This document shows, in pieces, positions 33,842 to 42,749 of a stretch of 64,000 bases of DNA. Each line of letters begins with the position of its first letter. The first letter of the stretch is position 1. The stretch is from Rhizobiaceae bacterium (GTDB lineage Bacteria > Pseudomonadota > Alphaproteobacteria > Rhizobiales > Rhizobiaceae): positions 62,001 to 126,000 of the forward strand of contig JAHBYV010000007.1 in assembly GCA_019635795.1 (NCBI GenBank), given 5' to 3'. The notes below the pieces were generated by a model. That model had not been told where the DNA came from. It did no database searches and was given only the letters and a program-made list of their open reading frames with translations. The translations under genes were made by a program, and so were the position numbers.

Positions 33842-34660
33842 ATGCGCAGATTGTGCCACCTTGTTGGGACAATTATTGCCGTCACCACTCTGGTGACGGG
33901 TTTTGTCTGCGCCGCCACTGCCGCTGAACCAGTCGATGTTGAATTGGTGCTTGCGGTGGACGTTTCACTTTCCATGTCGCATGACGAGCTTGATATTCAG
34001 CGCGAGGGCTATGCAGCCGCATTGCTCGACAAAGCTGTGTTGGACGCCATCGCTGCCGGTCCCCATGGCAAAATCGCGATCACCTATTTCGAGTGGGCTG
34101 GTACGGGCTCGCATCAACTGGTTGTGCCGTGGACGGTAATCAGCAACCGGGAAGACGCGGAAGCCGTGGTTTCCATGCTTACGAAGTATCCGCCCGCAAG
34201 CGCGCGCCGGACATCCATTTCCGGGGCGCTGGAATTCGGCGCTGATCTTATTGCGGAAAGTCCATTCAGCAGTGCCAAGCGCGTCATAGATATTTCAGGT
34301 GACGGGCCAAACAATCAGGGTGCGCCTGTTCTTGAAGTGCGTGACCGACTTGTAGGACAGGGTATTATTATCAACGGTCTGCCACTTATAACCAATGGTG
34401 GATATTCGAACGCCTACGACGTTTCCGATCTGGATACATATTATTCAAACTGCGTGATTGGCGGCCCCGGCGCCTTCGTTATCCCTGTGAATGCGTGGGA
34501 ACAGTTCCCGGAAGCCATTCGCCGCAAGTTGGTTCTGGAGCTTGCCTTTAAACAAAGACACGATTTGCCGCTGATCCGTGTACAGGCAAATCAGGCATAC
34601 GATTGCCTGATAGGCGAGAAAATGTGGCGAAGCCGGTCCTGGATGTGGGACAGCCGCTAG
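33842..34660 (+). CDS. DUF1194 (VWA-like) secreted protein
   Basis: A 272-aa protein of the DUF1194 family: signal peptide (residues 1-28, TTLVTGFVCAATAAEP), then a von Willebrand factor A-like domain with MIDAS motif LAVDVSLSMSHDELDIQREGY and SARRTSISGALEFGADLI, RVIDISGDGPNNQG. It is probably a periplasmic metal-binding adhesion or scaffold protein. It is common in Rhizobiales, function unknown. Convergent with the regulator gene at 34678. Confidence 0.85.
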   Translation: MRRLCHLVGTIIAVTTLVTGFVCAATAAEPVDVELVLAVDVSLSMSHDELDIQREGYAAALLDKAVLDAIAAGPHGKIAITYFEWAGTGSHQLVVPWTVISNREDAEAVVSMLTKYPPASARRTSISGALEFGADLIAESPFSSAKRVIDISGDGPNNQGAPVLEVRDRLVGQGIIINGLPLITNGGYSNAYDVSDLDTYYSNCVIGGPGAFVIPVNAWEQFPEAIRRKLVLELAFKQRHDLPLIRVQANQAYDCLIGEKMWRSRSWMWDSR

Positions 34661-34677
34661 ATTTCTGTTCGGCGGCT

Positions 34678-35676
34678 TCAGGCCGCCAGCTGCTTCCTGT
34701 CGGCGCGTTCTTGCTGAGGCGAGCGCGCGTAAAGCTCACGATAGCATTTCGAGAAATGCGAAGCGGAGACAAAGCCACAGGCAACGGCCACTTCCACGAC
34801 GGGCATGGATGATTGAATCAGCAGATGGCGTGCGCGGTCCAGCCTGATTTCAAGATAATAGCGCGCAGGGGAGCGGCCCATCTCTGTGCGGAAAAGGCGC
34901 TCGATCTGGCGACGAGACAAGCCGACATGGCTTGCAATTTCCACAAGTGAGAGTGGTTCAGACAAATTGGCTTCCATCAACTCGATGATGGTCAGAACCT
35001 TCGAGTTCTGGACACCCAAGCGTGCTCGCAAGGGCAGGCGTTGCCGGTCGGTCGGGCTGCGAACGCGATCTGTCAGCACCTGCTCGCAAACCCGGTTGAC
35101 AAGATGGTCGTCGAAATCATCGCCGATCAATTTCAGCATCATGTCAAGCGCAGCCGTTCCGCCGGCGCAGGTGTAAATGTTCTGGTCCACCTCGAACAAA
35201 TCGGCAAATACATTTGCCTTTGGGAAGGCTTCGGAAAAGCCGGGAAGATTTTCCCAATGGATTGCACAGCGCTTGTTTGCCAAAAGCCCCGCCGCAGCCA
35301 GAACATGCGCGCCTGTGCACAGCCCGCCTATACTCACGCCGCGATTATATTCTTCCCGCAGCCAGGCAAGGGCCGATTTGTTCTGAAACTTTTCAACATT
35401 GTAACCGCTGCAAACGATGACCATGGACGGACGTTCGGCCCCGGACATCATGCGCCGTTCGTCGTCGAGAGACGTATCGGCGGTGCATAGAACGCTGTTA
35501 GAGGCGGGGACCGGCTTGCCGTCCAAGCTCGCAAGACGCCAACGGTATGCTTCGTATCCCAACATGCGATTTGCAATCCGCAGCGGCTCAAGCGCCGTCG
35601 CAAATGCGACCATCGTAAATTCGGGTATCAGAAAGAAGACTATCGACCTTTTGATCTGATTCTTCACGATGTTCAT
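34678..35676 (-). CDS. GlxA/AraC-type regulator, GbdR-like
   Basis: A 332-aa regulator from the ATG at 35676 (a start nine codons upstream is possible). The N-terminal DJ-1/PfpI-like domain (VFFLIPEFTMVAFATALEPLRIAN, GVSIGGLCTGAHVLAAAGLL) is followed by an AraC HTH pair (EPLSLVEIASHVGLSRRQIERLFR, MPVVEVAVACGFVSASHFSKCYRELYARSP). This architecture is that of GbdR and CdhR, which activate betaine/dimethylglycine or carnitine catabolism, including sox genes, in pseudomonads. The context of DMGDH, sox and MttB genes supports a similar role. The inducer is not known. Confidence 0.82.
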   Translation of the reverse strand: MNIVKNQIKRSIVFFLIPEFTMVAFATALEPLRIANRMLGYEAYRWRLASLDGKPVPASNSVLCTADTSLDDERRMMSGAERPSMVIVCSGYNVEKFQNKSALAWLREEYNRGVSIGGLCTGAHVLAAAGLLANKRCAIHWENLPGFSEAFPKANVFADLFEVDQNIYTCAGGTAALDMMLKLIGDDFDDHLVNRVCEQVLTDRVRSPTDRQRLPLRARLGVQNSKVLTIIELMEANLSEPLSLVEIASHVGLSRRQIERLFRTEMGRSPARYYLEIRLDRARHLLIQSSMPVVEVAVACGFVSASHFSKCYRELYARSPQQERADRKQLAA

Positions 35677-35795
35677 CGCACTATCCGGCTGCACGGCCCG
35701 CAAGTTGGCTGCAAGGCTGTACTATATGCGACATCATATGAGTCGCTTGTCAATGGTGCCGGAAGCGATGGGGCAGCTCGCGCTGCTCTGCAAAG

Positions 35796-35933
35796 TCAGA
35801 TCAACATTCCCAGCCGGTTTGCAGCCACTGCTCCGGTTTGTCCGGGCATGGTTTTTGCAAAGCGGTCACGCTCGCGCAATGTGGACAGGCTGACTGACCT
35901 GCGGCCTTTGAAAAAGCGAGAAAAAAGCGACAT
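35796..35933 (-). CDS. 45-aa basic small protein
   Basis: From an ATG at 35933, with CAGGAGA eight bases upstream, the product is MSLFSRFFKGRRSVSLSTLR... ending in GAVAANRLGMLI. It is strongly basic with an amphipathic N-terminus. Gene size, basic charge and the neighbouring DUF1127 genes suggest a similar small regulated protein, but it lacks the DUF1127 motif. Not recognised. The rest of the 35.7-36.2 kb gap holds no other clear gene. Confidence 0.5.
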   Translation of the reverse strand: MSLFSRFFKGRRSVSLSTLRERDRFAKTMPGQTGAVAANRLGMLI

Positions 35934-36171
35934 CACACGTCTCCTGAATCCAAGGTGACACGGGGTGCCTTCGCGTTTTCTGCCGGAGTGGGGCATCTCG
36001 GTACTTGTTGGCGCTGATATAGGAGCGCGGCGATTTCACTGCTAGATAAAATGCGAAATGGCTTGTCGTAAATTCGACATCGCGCTGGCATTCAACGCGT
36101 CCGAATGTCGCTTTAATTAACAGACAGTTAGCTGAGGTTCGTTGACAGCCACAGCGCATATGGAGGGCCGC

Positions 36172-36212
36172 AAAAAAGCCCGCCGGGACCAGCCCGACGG
36201 GCCTGCTTTTTT
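36172..36212. terminator. Bidirectional terminator
   Basis: AAAAAA-GCCCGCCGGG-ACCA-GCCCGACGGGC-CTGC-TTTTTT. A 10-bp GC stem with one mismatch, flanked by As and Ts. It ends the DUF1127 gene at 36230-36400 (minus strand). Confidence 0.85.
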
Positions 36213-36229
36213 GTCACGCATGCTTTTGC

Positions 36230-36400
36230 TCAGTGTTCTGTGTTGCGCCGAGCAGGACGGCTGGCATCTTCTGACTGCGGCCAGCCAATGTCCTTTTGAA
36301 CTTCGAATGGCAGTGACCGCAAAGCACGTTCCGTCTGATACCGTGTCCGCGCCCGGCTGTATTCGCCCGCCAGATAGCTGATTGTCGATAGAATAGACAT
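36230..36400 (-). CDS. DUF1127 small protein (copy 1)
   Basis: A 56-aa protein. AAGGAGG ends eight bases before the ATG at 36400; another ATG two codons upstream is too close to that site. The product MSILSTISYLAGEYSRARTR.. followed by ALRSLPFEVQKDIGWP carries the DUF1127 core (L-x-x-L-P-x-E-x-x-x-D-I-G-W). A terminator follows directly. DUF1127 proteins are small, Arg-rich and linked to stress adaptation and RNA-related regulation in alphaproteobacteria. Divergent from the LysR-type gene; a second copy lies on its other side. Confidence 0.8.
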   Translation of the reverse strand: MSILSTISYLAGEYSRARTRYQTERALRSLPFEVQKDIGWPQSEDASRPARRNTEH

Positions 36401-36490
36401 TTTCATTTCCTCCTTAAATGCAGGACCGGTAGTCCCGTTTTAACTGCTTGACTATTGCCCAAGCTTTCTATTCAATCAAACGAAATGGAG

Positions 36491-36505
36491 TGATCTTTTC
36501 GATCA
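36491..36505. promoter_or_regulatory. Palindrome in the LysR gene leader
   Basis: TGATC-TTTTC-GATCA, 5-bp arms, 21 bases before the ATG at 36527, between divergent LysR and DUF1127 genes. LysR proteins often bind such dyads for autoregulation. Inferred only. Confidence 0.45.
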
Positions 36506-36526
36506 GAAAATTTGAACGAGGTTTTC

Positions 36527-37429
36527 ATGAACGCTCCGCTTAATCATCCGCTGCCGTTGCTGGATCTCGACGTTCTGCGCACCTTTGTAGCTATTGCGGA
36601 AACTGGCAGTTTCACCTCAGCCGCAAATTCGGTTTTTCGCACGCCCTCGGCTGTCTCGATGCAGATCAAGAAGCTGGAGGACATTCTTGGACGGGCCGTA
36701 TTTGCGCGCGATGCGCGTTCCGTTTCCCTGACGACTGATGGCGAGATATTGCTTGGTTACGCGCGTCGTTTGTTGGCTATTAATCGGGAAGCTGTTTCCA
36801 AATTCGTGGTGCCGGAAATCGTTGGAGTTGTGCGGCTGGGGTCGCCTGACGATTTCGGCGAACGTGTTTTGCCCCACGTCCTGCGGCGGTTTGCCCAGAC
36901 ACATCCGGCAATCGCTGTTGATGTCGTCATCGACCAAAGCGTCAACTTGCGGCGGCGCATGGATGATCGTGCGCTCGACATTACGTTGCTAACCAATTCG
37001 ACTGGTGCTTCGAGTGGTGCTGAAACTTTGCTGACAGAACCAATCGTGTGGGCGGGTGCGCGTGGCGGCTGTGCCCATTTGCGAGAGCCGCTACCGATTT
37101 CGGTTTGGGAGGAAGGGTGTTCGTGGCGTGCGGGTGCGTTGGAAGCTCTGTCGCGCGAGGGCCGGAATTTCCGCATTGCCTATATGAGCGCCCACACTGC
37201 TGGCCAGAAGGCTGCGATACTGTCTGACCTCGCCGTTGCACCTTTGCCAAAATCGTTCATCACGAGCGAAATGGTGGAGCTTGGAACAAAGGACGGAATG
37301 CCGCCTATCGGCCAATATACGCTGGCAATGCTTGTGGGTGAGGATGCTACTGCGCCGGTTAAAGCTGCTGCTGACCATATCCGCGCTGCATTCGAGGCGT
37401 TCCGCGAAACGGGCAGGTTCGATTGCTGA
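36527..37429 (+). CDS. LysR-family regulator, VtlR/LsrB-like
   Basis: A 300-aa LysR regulator from the ATG at 36527 (ACGAGG upstream). HTH: LLDLDVLRTFVAIAETGSFTSAANSVFRTPSAVSMQIKKLEDILG. The effector domain includes cysteines in ARGGCAHLREPLPISVWEEGCSW. The N-terminus MNAPLNHPLPLLDLDVLRTF resembles the VtlR/LsrB group of Rhizobiales. VtlR-type regulators are known to activate small DUF1127 genes and AbcR small RNAs in Brucella and Agrobacterium; here two DUF1127 genes flank the regulator. I did not recognise an AbcR RNA in the gaps. Orthology is inferred. Confidence 0.8.
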   Translation: MNAPLNHPLPLLDLDVLRTFVAIAETGSFTSAANSVFRTPSAVSMQIKKLEDILGRAVFARDARSVSLTTDGEILLGYARRLLAINREAVSKFVVPEIVGVVRLGSPDDFGERVLPHVLRRFAQTHPAIAVDVVIDQSVNLRRRMDDRALDITLLTNSTGASSGAETLLTEPIVWAGARGGCAHLREPLPISVWEEGCSWRAGALEALSREGRNFRIAYMSAHTAGQKAAILSDLAVAPLPKSFITSEMVELGTKDGMPPIGQYTLAMLVGEDATAPVKAAADHIRAAFEAFRETGRFDC

Positions 37430-37435
37430 TATATA

Positions 37436-37470
37436 AAAGGCGCGCAATCCGGAGATTGCGCGCCTTTCTT
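37436..37470. terminator. Terminator after the LysR gene
   Basis: AAAGGCGCGCAATC-CGGA-GATTGCGCGCCTTT followed by CTT. A perfect 14-bp stem with a tetraloop, shared by the convergent LysR and DUF1127 genes. Confidence 0.9.
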
Positions 37471-37489
37471 GACTGCGAATTGTCCGGGA

Positions 37490-37672
37490 TTAGAGAACTT
37501 CGAAACGAAGCCCTGGCTTGTTGCCTTTCTCGCGACGGGTAGGCGTCCAGCGCCAACCGATGTCCTTCTGAATCTCTTCCGGCAGGGCGTTGATAATATC
37601 GGCAGTGCGGCGTTCTGCGCGCGATTTCATGCGACCGCTGGCAATCCATGCCAGTGCTGTAGACATGCTCAT
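37490..37672 (-). CDS. DUF1127 small protein (copy 2)
   Basis: A 60-aa protein, MSMSTALAWIASGRMKSRAERR...INALPEEIQKDIGWRWTPTRREK, with the DUF1127 core L-P-x-E-I-Q-K-D-I-G-W. AAGGAAAG lies upstream of the ATG. Convergent with the LysR gene across a strong shared terminator. The ~240-base region upstream (37673-37916) has no gene that I can support. Probably a small regulated Arg-rich protein of the same regulon as copy 1. Confidence 0.8.
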   Translation of the reverse strand: MSMSTALAWIASGRMKSRAERRTADIINALPEEIQKDIGWRWTPTRREKGNKPGLRFEVL

Positions 37673-37916
37673 TTCATTCTTTCCTTGACTGAAACGCGAA
37701 GCACATCACTGCCTCAAGCGTCGAATAACATGGCGTTGATATATGAATCTCGCGAGCAACTAGCAAGCCGATTTGCCTACCAAATTTGCACGAGTGCTAT
37801 GAAAAAACGCAATTCTCGCCGCAAAAATCGGCAAAATACGAGCGTATCCGGGCGCAATTCGTGAGTTTTGCATCCAAAATCGGCAAAGTTGACATCTGTT
37901 TTTGGTAAATCGGAGC

Positions 37917-39986
37917 TTAAAAATCACGACCTCTACGTGCGGCCCGTTCTTCTCGGGAGCGTCGGCGAGGGGTCGATGCTCCTGCCGTCGTCTCCGTATC
38001 CGATGCCTTTCGTAGCGGAAGCTTTACCTGCTCGGCGAGCCTCGGAAATGGATCGACCTTATTCGGAAGGGCCATTGCGTCGATGAACAATTGCTGGAAA
38101 TTCGGCTCCAGTGCGGTTTCGATTTTTTCGATCCGCGAAACCTCATTTTCAATCTCGCGACGATAGTCTCGATTGAGAAGGGCCATCAGCGCGCCGGTTC
38201 CGGCTGCGTTTCCAACGGCTTTGACCTCTGACAGATCGCAGTCGGGGATCAGCCCCAGAACCATCGCGTATTTGGGGTCGATAAACGAACCGAACGCCCC
38301 TGCGAAGCGAATGGAGTCAACATGCTCAACGCCTTGTTTTTCCATCAATAATTTGACACCGGCGTAAAGAGCGGCCTTTGCAAGCTGGATTGCGCGCACA
38401 TCGTTTTGCGTAACCATGATTTTAGGCTCGCCTTCGCGTCCCTCCCGTAGCAGATAGGAGAAAGTTCGACCGTTCTGCACAATGCGCGGCGATCTGCTGA
38501 CAAGCGAGCCGTCTAGCACTCCGTCCTCCGATATAATGCCGGCAAGGTACATCTCGGCTACGACTTCGATAATCGCGGAGCCGCAAATGCCTGTGACGCC
38601 GGTCTGCCAGGATTCCTCCTCGAAACCGTCTTCATCCGACCATTTGTCCACACCGATTATGCGGTAGCGCGGCTCCAACGTATCCGGGTCGATCCGCACC
38701 CGCTCGATGGCGCCGGGCGCAGCGCGCTGGCCCGAAGAAATTTCAGCACCTTCAAAGGCAGGACCCGTTGGTGAGGATGCCGCAACTACGCGTTTTCGGT
38801 TGCCAAGAACGATTTCGGCATTGGTCCCAACATCAACCAGCAACATCATCTTGTCTTGCCGGTATGGGCCTTCCGAAAGCGTGGCGGCCGCAGCGTCCGC
38901 TCCGACGTGGCCCGCAATACAGGGCAGCATATAAAGCCGCGCACCCCGGTTCACTTCTATGTCGATTTCATGCGCCCAGTACTGAATTGCGCCGGAAACC
39001 GCCAGTGCAAATGGTGCCTGTCCAAGCTCGGTTGGATCGATGCCGAGGAACAGGTGGTGCATGATGGGGTTGGCGACAAATACGCAATCAAAAATGTCGT
39101 GCCGATCGACCTGCCCAATTTCGCAGACCTTATCAATCAGCGAATTTACGGCCTCGCGGACCGCCTTCGTCATCGCCTCGCGCCCATCCGGGTTCATCAT
39201 CACATAGGAGACCCGGCTCATAAGGTCTTCGCCAAATCGTATTTGCGGGTTCGAAGTGCCGGAGGAGGCTGCTATTCTGCCTGAAAGCAGCGAGACAAGG
39301 TGCATTGCGATGGTTGTCGAACCAATGTCACAAGCGATGCCATAGGCTTCATTCTTGAGCCCCGGAAACAAGCCAATGATGAACGGCCTTGCGGATTCCA
39401 TGTCTCGATGGATGGCGGCTGTCACCCCCCAATTTCCCTTGCGCAATATCGATTGCACTTGAGGGATGATGTGCGGCGCAACCAGCAGGTCCTTCCAGCC
39501 CCAATCCTTTTCAAGAACGATTTTGAGGCGGTCCAGATCGCCAAGAGGCTTGTGCATGTCCGGTTCGTCAACTTCGACATAGCAAAGCTGGACAGGCGAA
39601 TTTCGTTCAATCACGCGGTCTGTCGCCGCCTTGCGAACAACCTGCGCATTGATTACCGTATCCTGTGGAACATCGATGACCAGATCGCCTTGCACGGTCG
39701 CGGAGCAGGACAGGCGACGGCCTTCCGGCAGGCCGCGAATTTTCTCGTAGCGCTCCTCCTTTGGCCCCTTTGGCGAGATGTGGTCCAGCGAAGACACGAT
39801 CTTGTGCTTGGCGAAATTGCCTTCCTGCACCTCGATCTGACAGCGCCCGCATGTTGCACGTCCGCCGCATACCGATTCCACATAGACGCCTAGCGAGCGC
39901 GCCGCATCGAGAATGGGCGTACCCACCGGAAAGCGCCCGCGCTTCCCGGAAGGCATGAAGAGGACGAGTGGATCAGATTCAGACAT
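37917..39986 (-). CDS. Corrinoid activation protein (RACo/RamA-like, DUF4445)
   Basis: A 689-aa 2Fe-2S/ASKHA-type reductive activator of corrinoid proteins. The N-terminal ferredoxin domain has Cys40, Cys46, Cys49 and Cys94 (SVCGGRATCGRCQIEV, RLSCSATVQG). The C-terminal DUF4445 actin-like domain has IACDIGSTTIAMHLVSL, MMLLVDVGTNAEIVLGN and FAGAFGSFIDP. It uses ATP to drive reduction of inactive Co(II) corrinoid to Co(I). It ends a minus-strand operon with the pterin methyltransferase and MetF-like genes. The C-terminus is an unusual Arg-rich tail (PRRRSREERAARRGRDF), shared in character with other proteins of this region. Confidence 0.9.
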   Translation of the reverse strand: MSESDPLVLFMPSGKRGRFPVGTPILDAARSLGVYVESVCGGRATCGRCQIEVQEGNFAKHKIVSSLDHISPKGPKEERYEKIRGLPEGRRLSCSATVQGDLVIDVPQDTVINAQVVRKAATDRVIERNSPVQLCYVEVDEPDMHKPLGDLDRLKIVLEKDWGWKDLLVAPHIIPQVQSILRKGNWGVTAAIHRDMESARPFIIGLFPGLKNEAYGIACDIGSTTIAMHLVSLLSGRIAASSGTSNPQIRFGEDLMSRVSYVMMNPDGREAMTKAVREAVNSLIDKVCEIGQVDRHDIFDCVFVANPIMHHLFLGIDPTELGQAPFALAVSGAIQYWAHEIDIEVNRGARLYMLPCIAGHVGADAAAATLSEGPYRQDKMMLLVDVGTNAEIVLGNRKRVVAASSPTGPAFEGAEISSGQRAAPGAIERVRIDPDTLEPRYRIIGVDKWSDEDGFEEESWQTGVTGICGSAIIEVVAEMYLAGIISEDGVLDGSLVSRSPRIVQNGRTFSYLLREGREGEPKIMVTQNDVRAIQLAKAALYAGVKLLMEKQGVEHVDSIRFAGAFGSFIDPKYAMVLGLIPDCDLSEVKAVGNAAGTGALMALLNRDYRREIENEVSRIEKIETALEPNFQQLFIDAMALPNKVDPFPRLAEQVKLPLRKASDTETTAGASTPRRRSREERAARRGRDF

Positions 39987-40010
39987 TTCGTATTCAACAA
40001 TATCAACCAG

Positions 40011-40979
40011 TTACCCTTGAGCAGCCCGTCTGGCCTCACGCCCGCCACGCCTGCGGCCACCGGCAGCGCCATCACCGGGACTGGTGACCGGCACGGGAGC
40101 CGGGGCGGCGTGTTCGCCGGGCTTGTAGTCCTTGTATGTCCTGATCCACGTCATGCAGTCCTTGTCAGTTCCGTTGAGCACATTCGCGCCGCGAACGGCT
40201 TCCATCTCTTGCGGGCGGCATGGGTTCATGATGGCGGATGTCATACCTGCACCAATGACCATTGGAATGAATGCGGCGTTGATGCCATGACGGTGTGGCA
40301 AGCCGAACGAAATGTTGGACAGGCCGCAAGTCGTGTTGACCTTCAGTTCTTCGCGCAACCGCCTCAGCAGCGTGAATACCTGACGACCGGCATCACCCAG
40401 CGCGCCGATTGGCATCACCAGCGGATCGACAACAACGTCGTGTGGCTTGATGCCGTGATCCATTGCACGCTCAACGATCTTCTTTGCAACCGCAAAGCGA
40501 ACATCCGGGTCCATGGAAATGCCGGTCTCGTCGTTGGATATGGCGACAACCGGCACATCATATTTTTTTACCAGAGGAAGAATGGCTTCAAGCTTCTCTT
40601 CCTCGCCGGTGACAGAATTGACCAGCGGGCGGCCCTTGGCGATCTTCAATCCGGCTTCAATTGCGGCAGTCACCGAAGAGTCGATGGAGATTGGCAGGTC
40701 AACAAGGCCCTGCACGATTTCAATGGTTTGAACCAATAGTCCAGGTTCCGTTGCATTCGGATCAACCGCCGTAACGCCAGCATTCACATCCAGCATCGTT
40801 GCGCCTGCGGCAGCCTGCTCCAGCGCATCCTTGATAACAGTCTCAAAGTTTCCGGCCTGCATTTCGGCGGCAAGCTTCTTGCGTCCCGTCGGGTTGATCC
40901 TTTCCCCGATCACGCAGAATGGTTGGTCGAAACCGATGACGATCTCGCGGGTTGCAGATGCAACGATTGTGCGGGTCAT
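40011..40979 (-). CDS. Methyltetrahydrofolate:corrinoid methyltransferase (MtgA/MtrH-like)
   Basis: A 322-aa pterin-binding TIM-barrel protein from the ATG at 40979 (AAGGAG six bases upstream). Motifs: CVIGERINPTGRKKLAAEM (pterin site), ATMLDVNAGVTAVDPNATEP, LPISIDSSVTAAIEAGLK, RPLVNSVTGEEEKL, DVVVDPLVMPIG and TCGLSNISFGLPHRHG. It moves methyl groups between a corrinoid protein and tetrahydrofolate; here probably from corrinoid to folate. The C-terminal ~35 residues are a non-family extension: a Pro/Ala linker and GGRRRGGREARRAAQG. Operon with MetF-like and RACo-like genes. Confidence 0.9.
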   Translation of the reverse strand: MTRTIVASATREIVIGFDQPFCVIGERINPTGRKKLAAEMQAGNFETVIKDALEQAAAGATMLDVNAGVTAVDPNATEPGLLVQTIEIVQGLVDLPISIDSSVTAAIEAGLKIAKGRPLVNSVTGEEEKLEAILPLVKKYDVPVVAISNDETGISMDPDVRFAVAKKIVERAMDHGIKPHDVVVDPLVMPIGALGDAGRQVFTLLRRLREELKVNTTCGLSNISFGLPHRHGINAAFIPMVIGAGMTSAIMNPCRPQEMEAVRGANVLNGTDKDCMTWIRTYKDYKPGEHAAPAPVPVTSPGDGAAGGRRRGGREARRAAQG

Positions 40980-41007
40980 TAAATTCTCCTTTGTGACCGC
41001 GATTTCA

Positions 41008-42114
41008 TCAGTCTTTGTGGGTTTGGGATCGGACCAGATCGACCTGGCTTTCAACGGGATTATCCCGCAGGAGGCTTTCCAGTCGTTCTGCAACGATATG
41101 GTCATCATGACGAGCCTCCCTGCGCCACGGGCGTCTGCCCTTCAGGACGCCGGACTCATCGACGATTTCCGCAACATATTCCTCTTGCCGGTAAGCCATG
41201 ACATGAACGCCGGCCACGCCGGGTATTTCCTTAACTTCGTTGATGATGTCGATGCAAATGCGCTTTCCCTCGCGCTTCTGGTCTTGCGCACCTTCAAGTC
41301 GTTCAATGATGGCTTCGGGAATATGAATGCCGGGAACGTTGGAGCGAATCCATCTTGCTGTCTTCGCTGACGCAAGTGGACCAACCCCGCACAGCATAAA
41401 CACCTTTTCCGTATGCCCCAAATCCCGGACCTTTTGCATGAAAGCCTTGAACATGGGCACATCGAAACAATATTGTGTCTGAATGAATTGGGCACCCGCG
41501 GCAATTTTCTTTCCAAGGTGCAATGGCCTGAATTCAAAAGGCGGGGCAAACGGGTTGACTGCCGCGCCAAGGAAGAGTTGCGGCGGGGTGGTGAGCTTGC
41601 GACCGGACAGGAATTTCCCATTGTCGCGCATGATCCTCACCGTTTCGAGCAAGGATATTGAGTCCAGATCGAAAACCGGTTTGGCTCCGGGCTGGTCGCC
41701 GGCCTGCACACCATCGCCTGTCAGGCAAAGTATATTGGCCACGCCCATTGCCGCAGCCCCGAGCACGTCGCCCTGTATTGCGATGCGGTTCTTGTCGCGG
41801 CACGCAATCTGCATGATCGGTGCATACCCCATGCGCGTCAGCAAGGCGCAGATGCCGACCGAGGACATGTGGCAGTTTGCGCCGGACGCATCGACGGCAT
41901 TGATGCCATCAACCCAGCCATCGAAAATCTTTGCGCGGTTGTAGACGTCTTCGGGGTCTGCGCTGTCAGGTGGGTTAAGCTCGGTTGTTACCGCAAACTC
42001 GCCCCGGCGCAATACGCGCTCCAGACGCCCCCGGGAGGAATGGCCGGGCAAAGGGTCAAGGGGGAGGTGAGCGCCTTCCGGATTTTCATCTGGCTGAACC
42101 GGTCTTTTCGTCAA
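41008..42114 (-). CDS. metF: Methylenetetrahydrofolate reductase-like protein
   Basis: A 368-aa FAD-dependent MetF-family protein. The TTG at 42114 overlaps the upstream stop (TTGA) and has GGGAG upstream. Motifs: FAVTTELNPPDSADPEDVYNRA (catalytic Glu near the flavin), MQIACRDKNRIAIQGDVLGAAAMGVANILCLTGDG and GAQFIQTQYCFDVPMF. Classical MetF makes methyl-THF; with a corrinoid methyl donor upstream the reverse, oxidation of methyl-THF to methylene-THF, is likely here. It is longer than E. coli MetF (296 aa), with an extended C-terminus containing GRRPWRREARHDD. Confidence 0.88.
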   Translation of the reverse strand: MTKRPVQPDENPEGAHLPLDPLPGHSSRGRLERVLRRGEFAVTTELNPPDSADPEDVYNRAKIFDGWVDGINAVDASGANCHMSSVGICALLTRMGYAPIMQIACRDKNRIAIQGDVLGAAAMGVANILCLTGDGVQAGDQPGAKPVFDLDSISLLETVRIMRDNGKFLSGRKLTTPPQLFLGAAVNPFAPPFEFRPLHLGKKIAAGAQFIQTQYCFDVPMFKAFMQKVRDLGHTEKVFMLCGVGPLASAKTARWIRSNVPGIHIPEAIIERLEGAQDQKREGKRICIDIINEVKEIPGVAGVHVMAYRQEEYVAEIVDESGVLKGRRPWRREARHDDHIVAERLESLLRDNPVESQVDLVRSQTHKD

Positions 42115-42749
42115 TGACCTGACTCCCGCGCTGCAGCGGCTTGCGCTGTGACGCGCAACCAGGCCGAGGTTTCGCGCAGCGACTGATCGACCGGCTTTTG
42201 CACGTTCAGGATCGCATCTCCGTGCGCCATATTCTGCGAGCCTTCCCATGCCTTGACCCACACACAGGGCATATCCGGTTCTACCTCGCAATTTCCATTC
42301 GCGCGCACCCCTCCGCAAGGGCCATTGCGCAATTGCTTGGGGCAGTTCATCGGGCAAGACATGCCGGTTGAGGACAGAACGCATTGTCCACACATGCGAC
42401 AATCGAACATGAAGCCTTTGACGTGTCGTTCCACGAATTTCACAGGTGTTTCAACGCGCCCGTAGCCGATTGCTTTCCAGATAGGGTGAAGGTGCAGAAA
42501 GGCGCTGGCAAATTTCGCATAAAACCATTCCAGCGCGTGGGAATGGCGGATCGACCACAGCCGCACGGTATAGCTGCGCTGGACGCGCCGCTGAGGGGAA
42601 ACATCGGCAGGTTTGTAATCGGATTTCGGGGCAGATCTCTTTACGGCGCTGGCCTGCGTTTCGCCGCTTTTTGCCGCCGGAGGCAGCTTCTGTTCTGCCG
42701 AACCCGCCGGGCCGGCAGCGGTCGTGGATTCTTGCGCCTCTTCAGACAT
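42111..42749 (-). CDS. Cys-rich MTHFR_C-like protein
   Basis: A 212-aa protein (from the ATG at 42749) of the methylenetetrahydrofolate reductase C-terminal (MTHFR_C-like) family. After a disordered Ala/Pro/Lys N-terminus (1-60), residues ~115-165 have eight cysteines: DCRMCGQC, SCPMNCPKQLRNGPCGG, GNCEVEPDMPC, likely binding zinc or an Fe-S cluster. In acetogens related proteins pair with MetF to form an electron-accepting reductase. Here it directly precedes and overlaps the MetF-like gene, so it probably forms a complex that lets MetF run in the oxidative direction. It overlaps the upstream small gene by eight bases. Confidence 0.82.
   Translation of the reverse strand: MSEEAQESTTAAGPAGSAEQKLPPAAKSGETQASAVKRSAPKSDYKPADVSPQRRVQRSYTVRLWSIRHSHALEWFYAKFASAFLHLHPIWKAIGYGRVETPVKFVERHVKGFMFDCRMCGQCVLSSTGMSCPMNCPKQLRNGPCGGVRANGNCEVEPDMPCVWVKAWEGSQNMAHGDAILNVQKPVDQSLRETSAWLRVTAQAAAARESGH

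Noticed and set aside
36400..37916. AbcR-type small RNA near the VtlR-like gene
   Set aside because: No CTCCCA-type loop with a terminator was found in the gaps; absence by eye is not proof.
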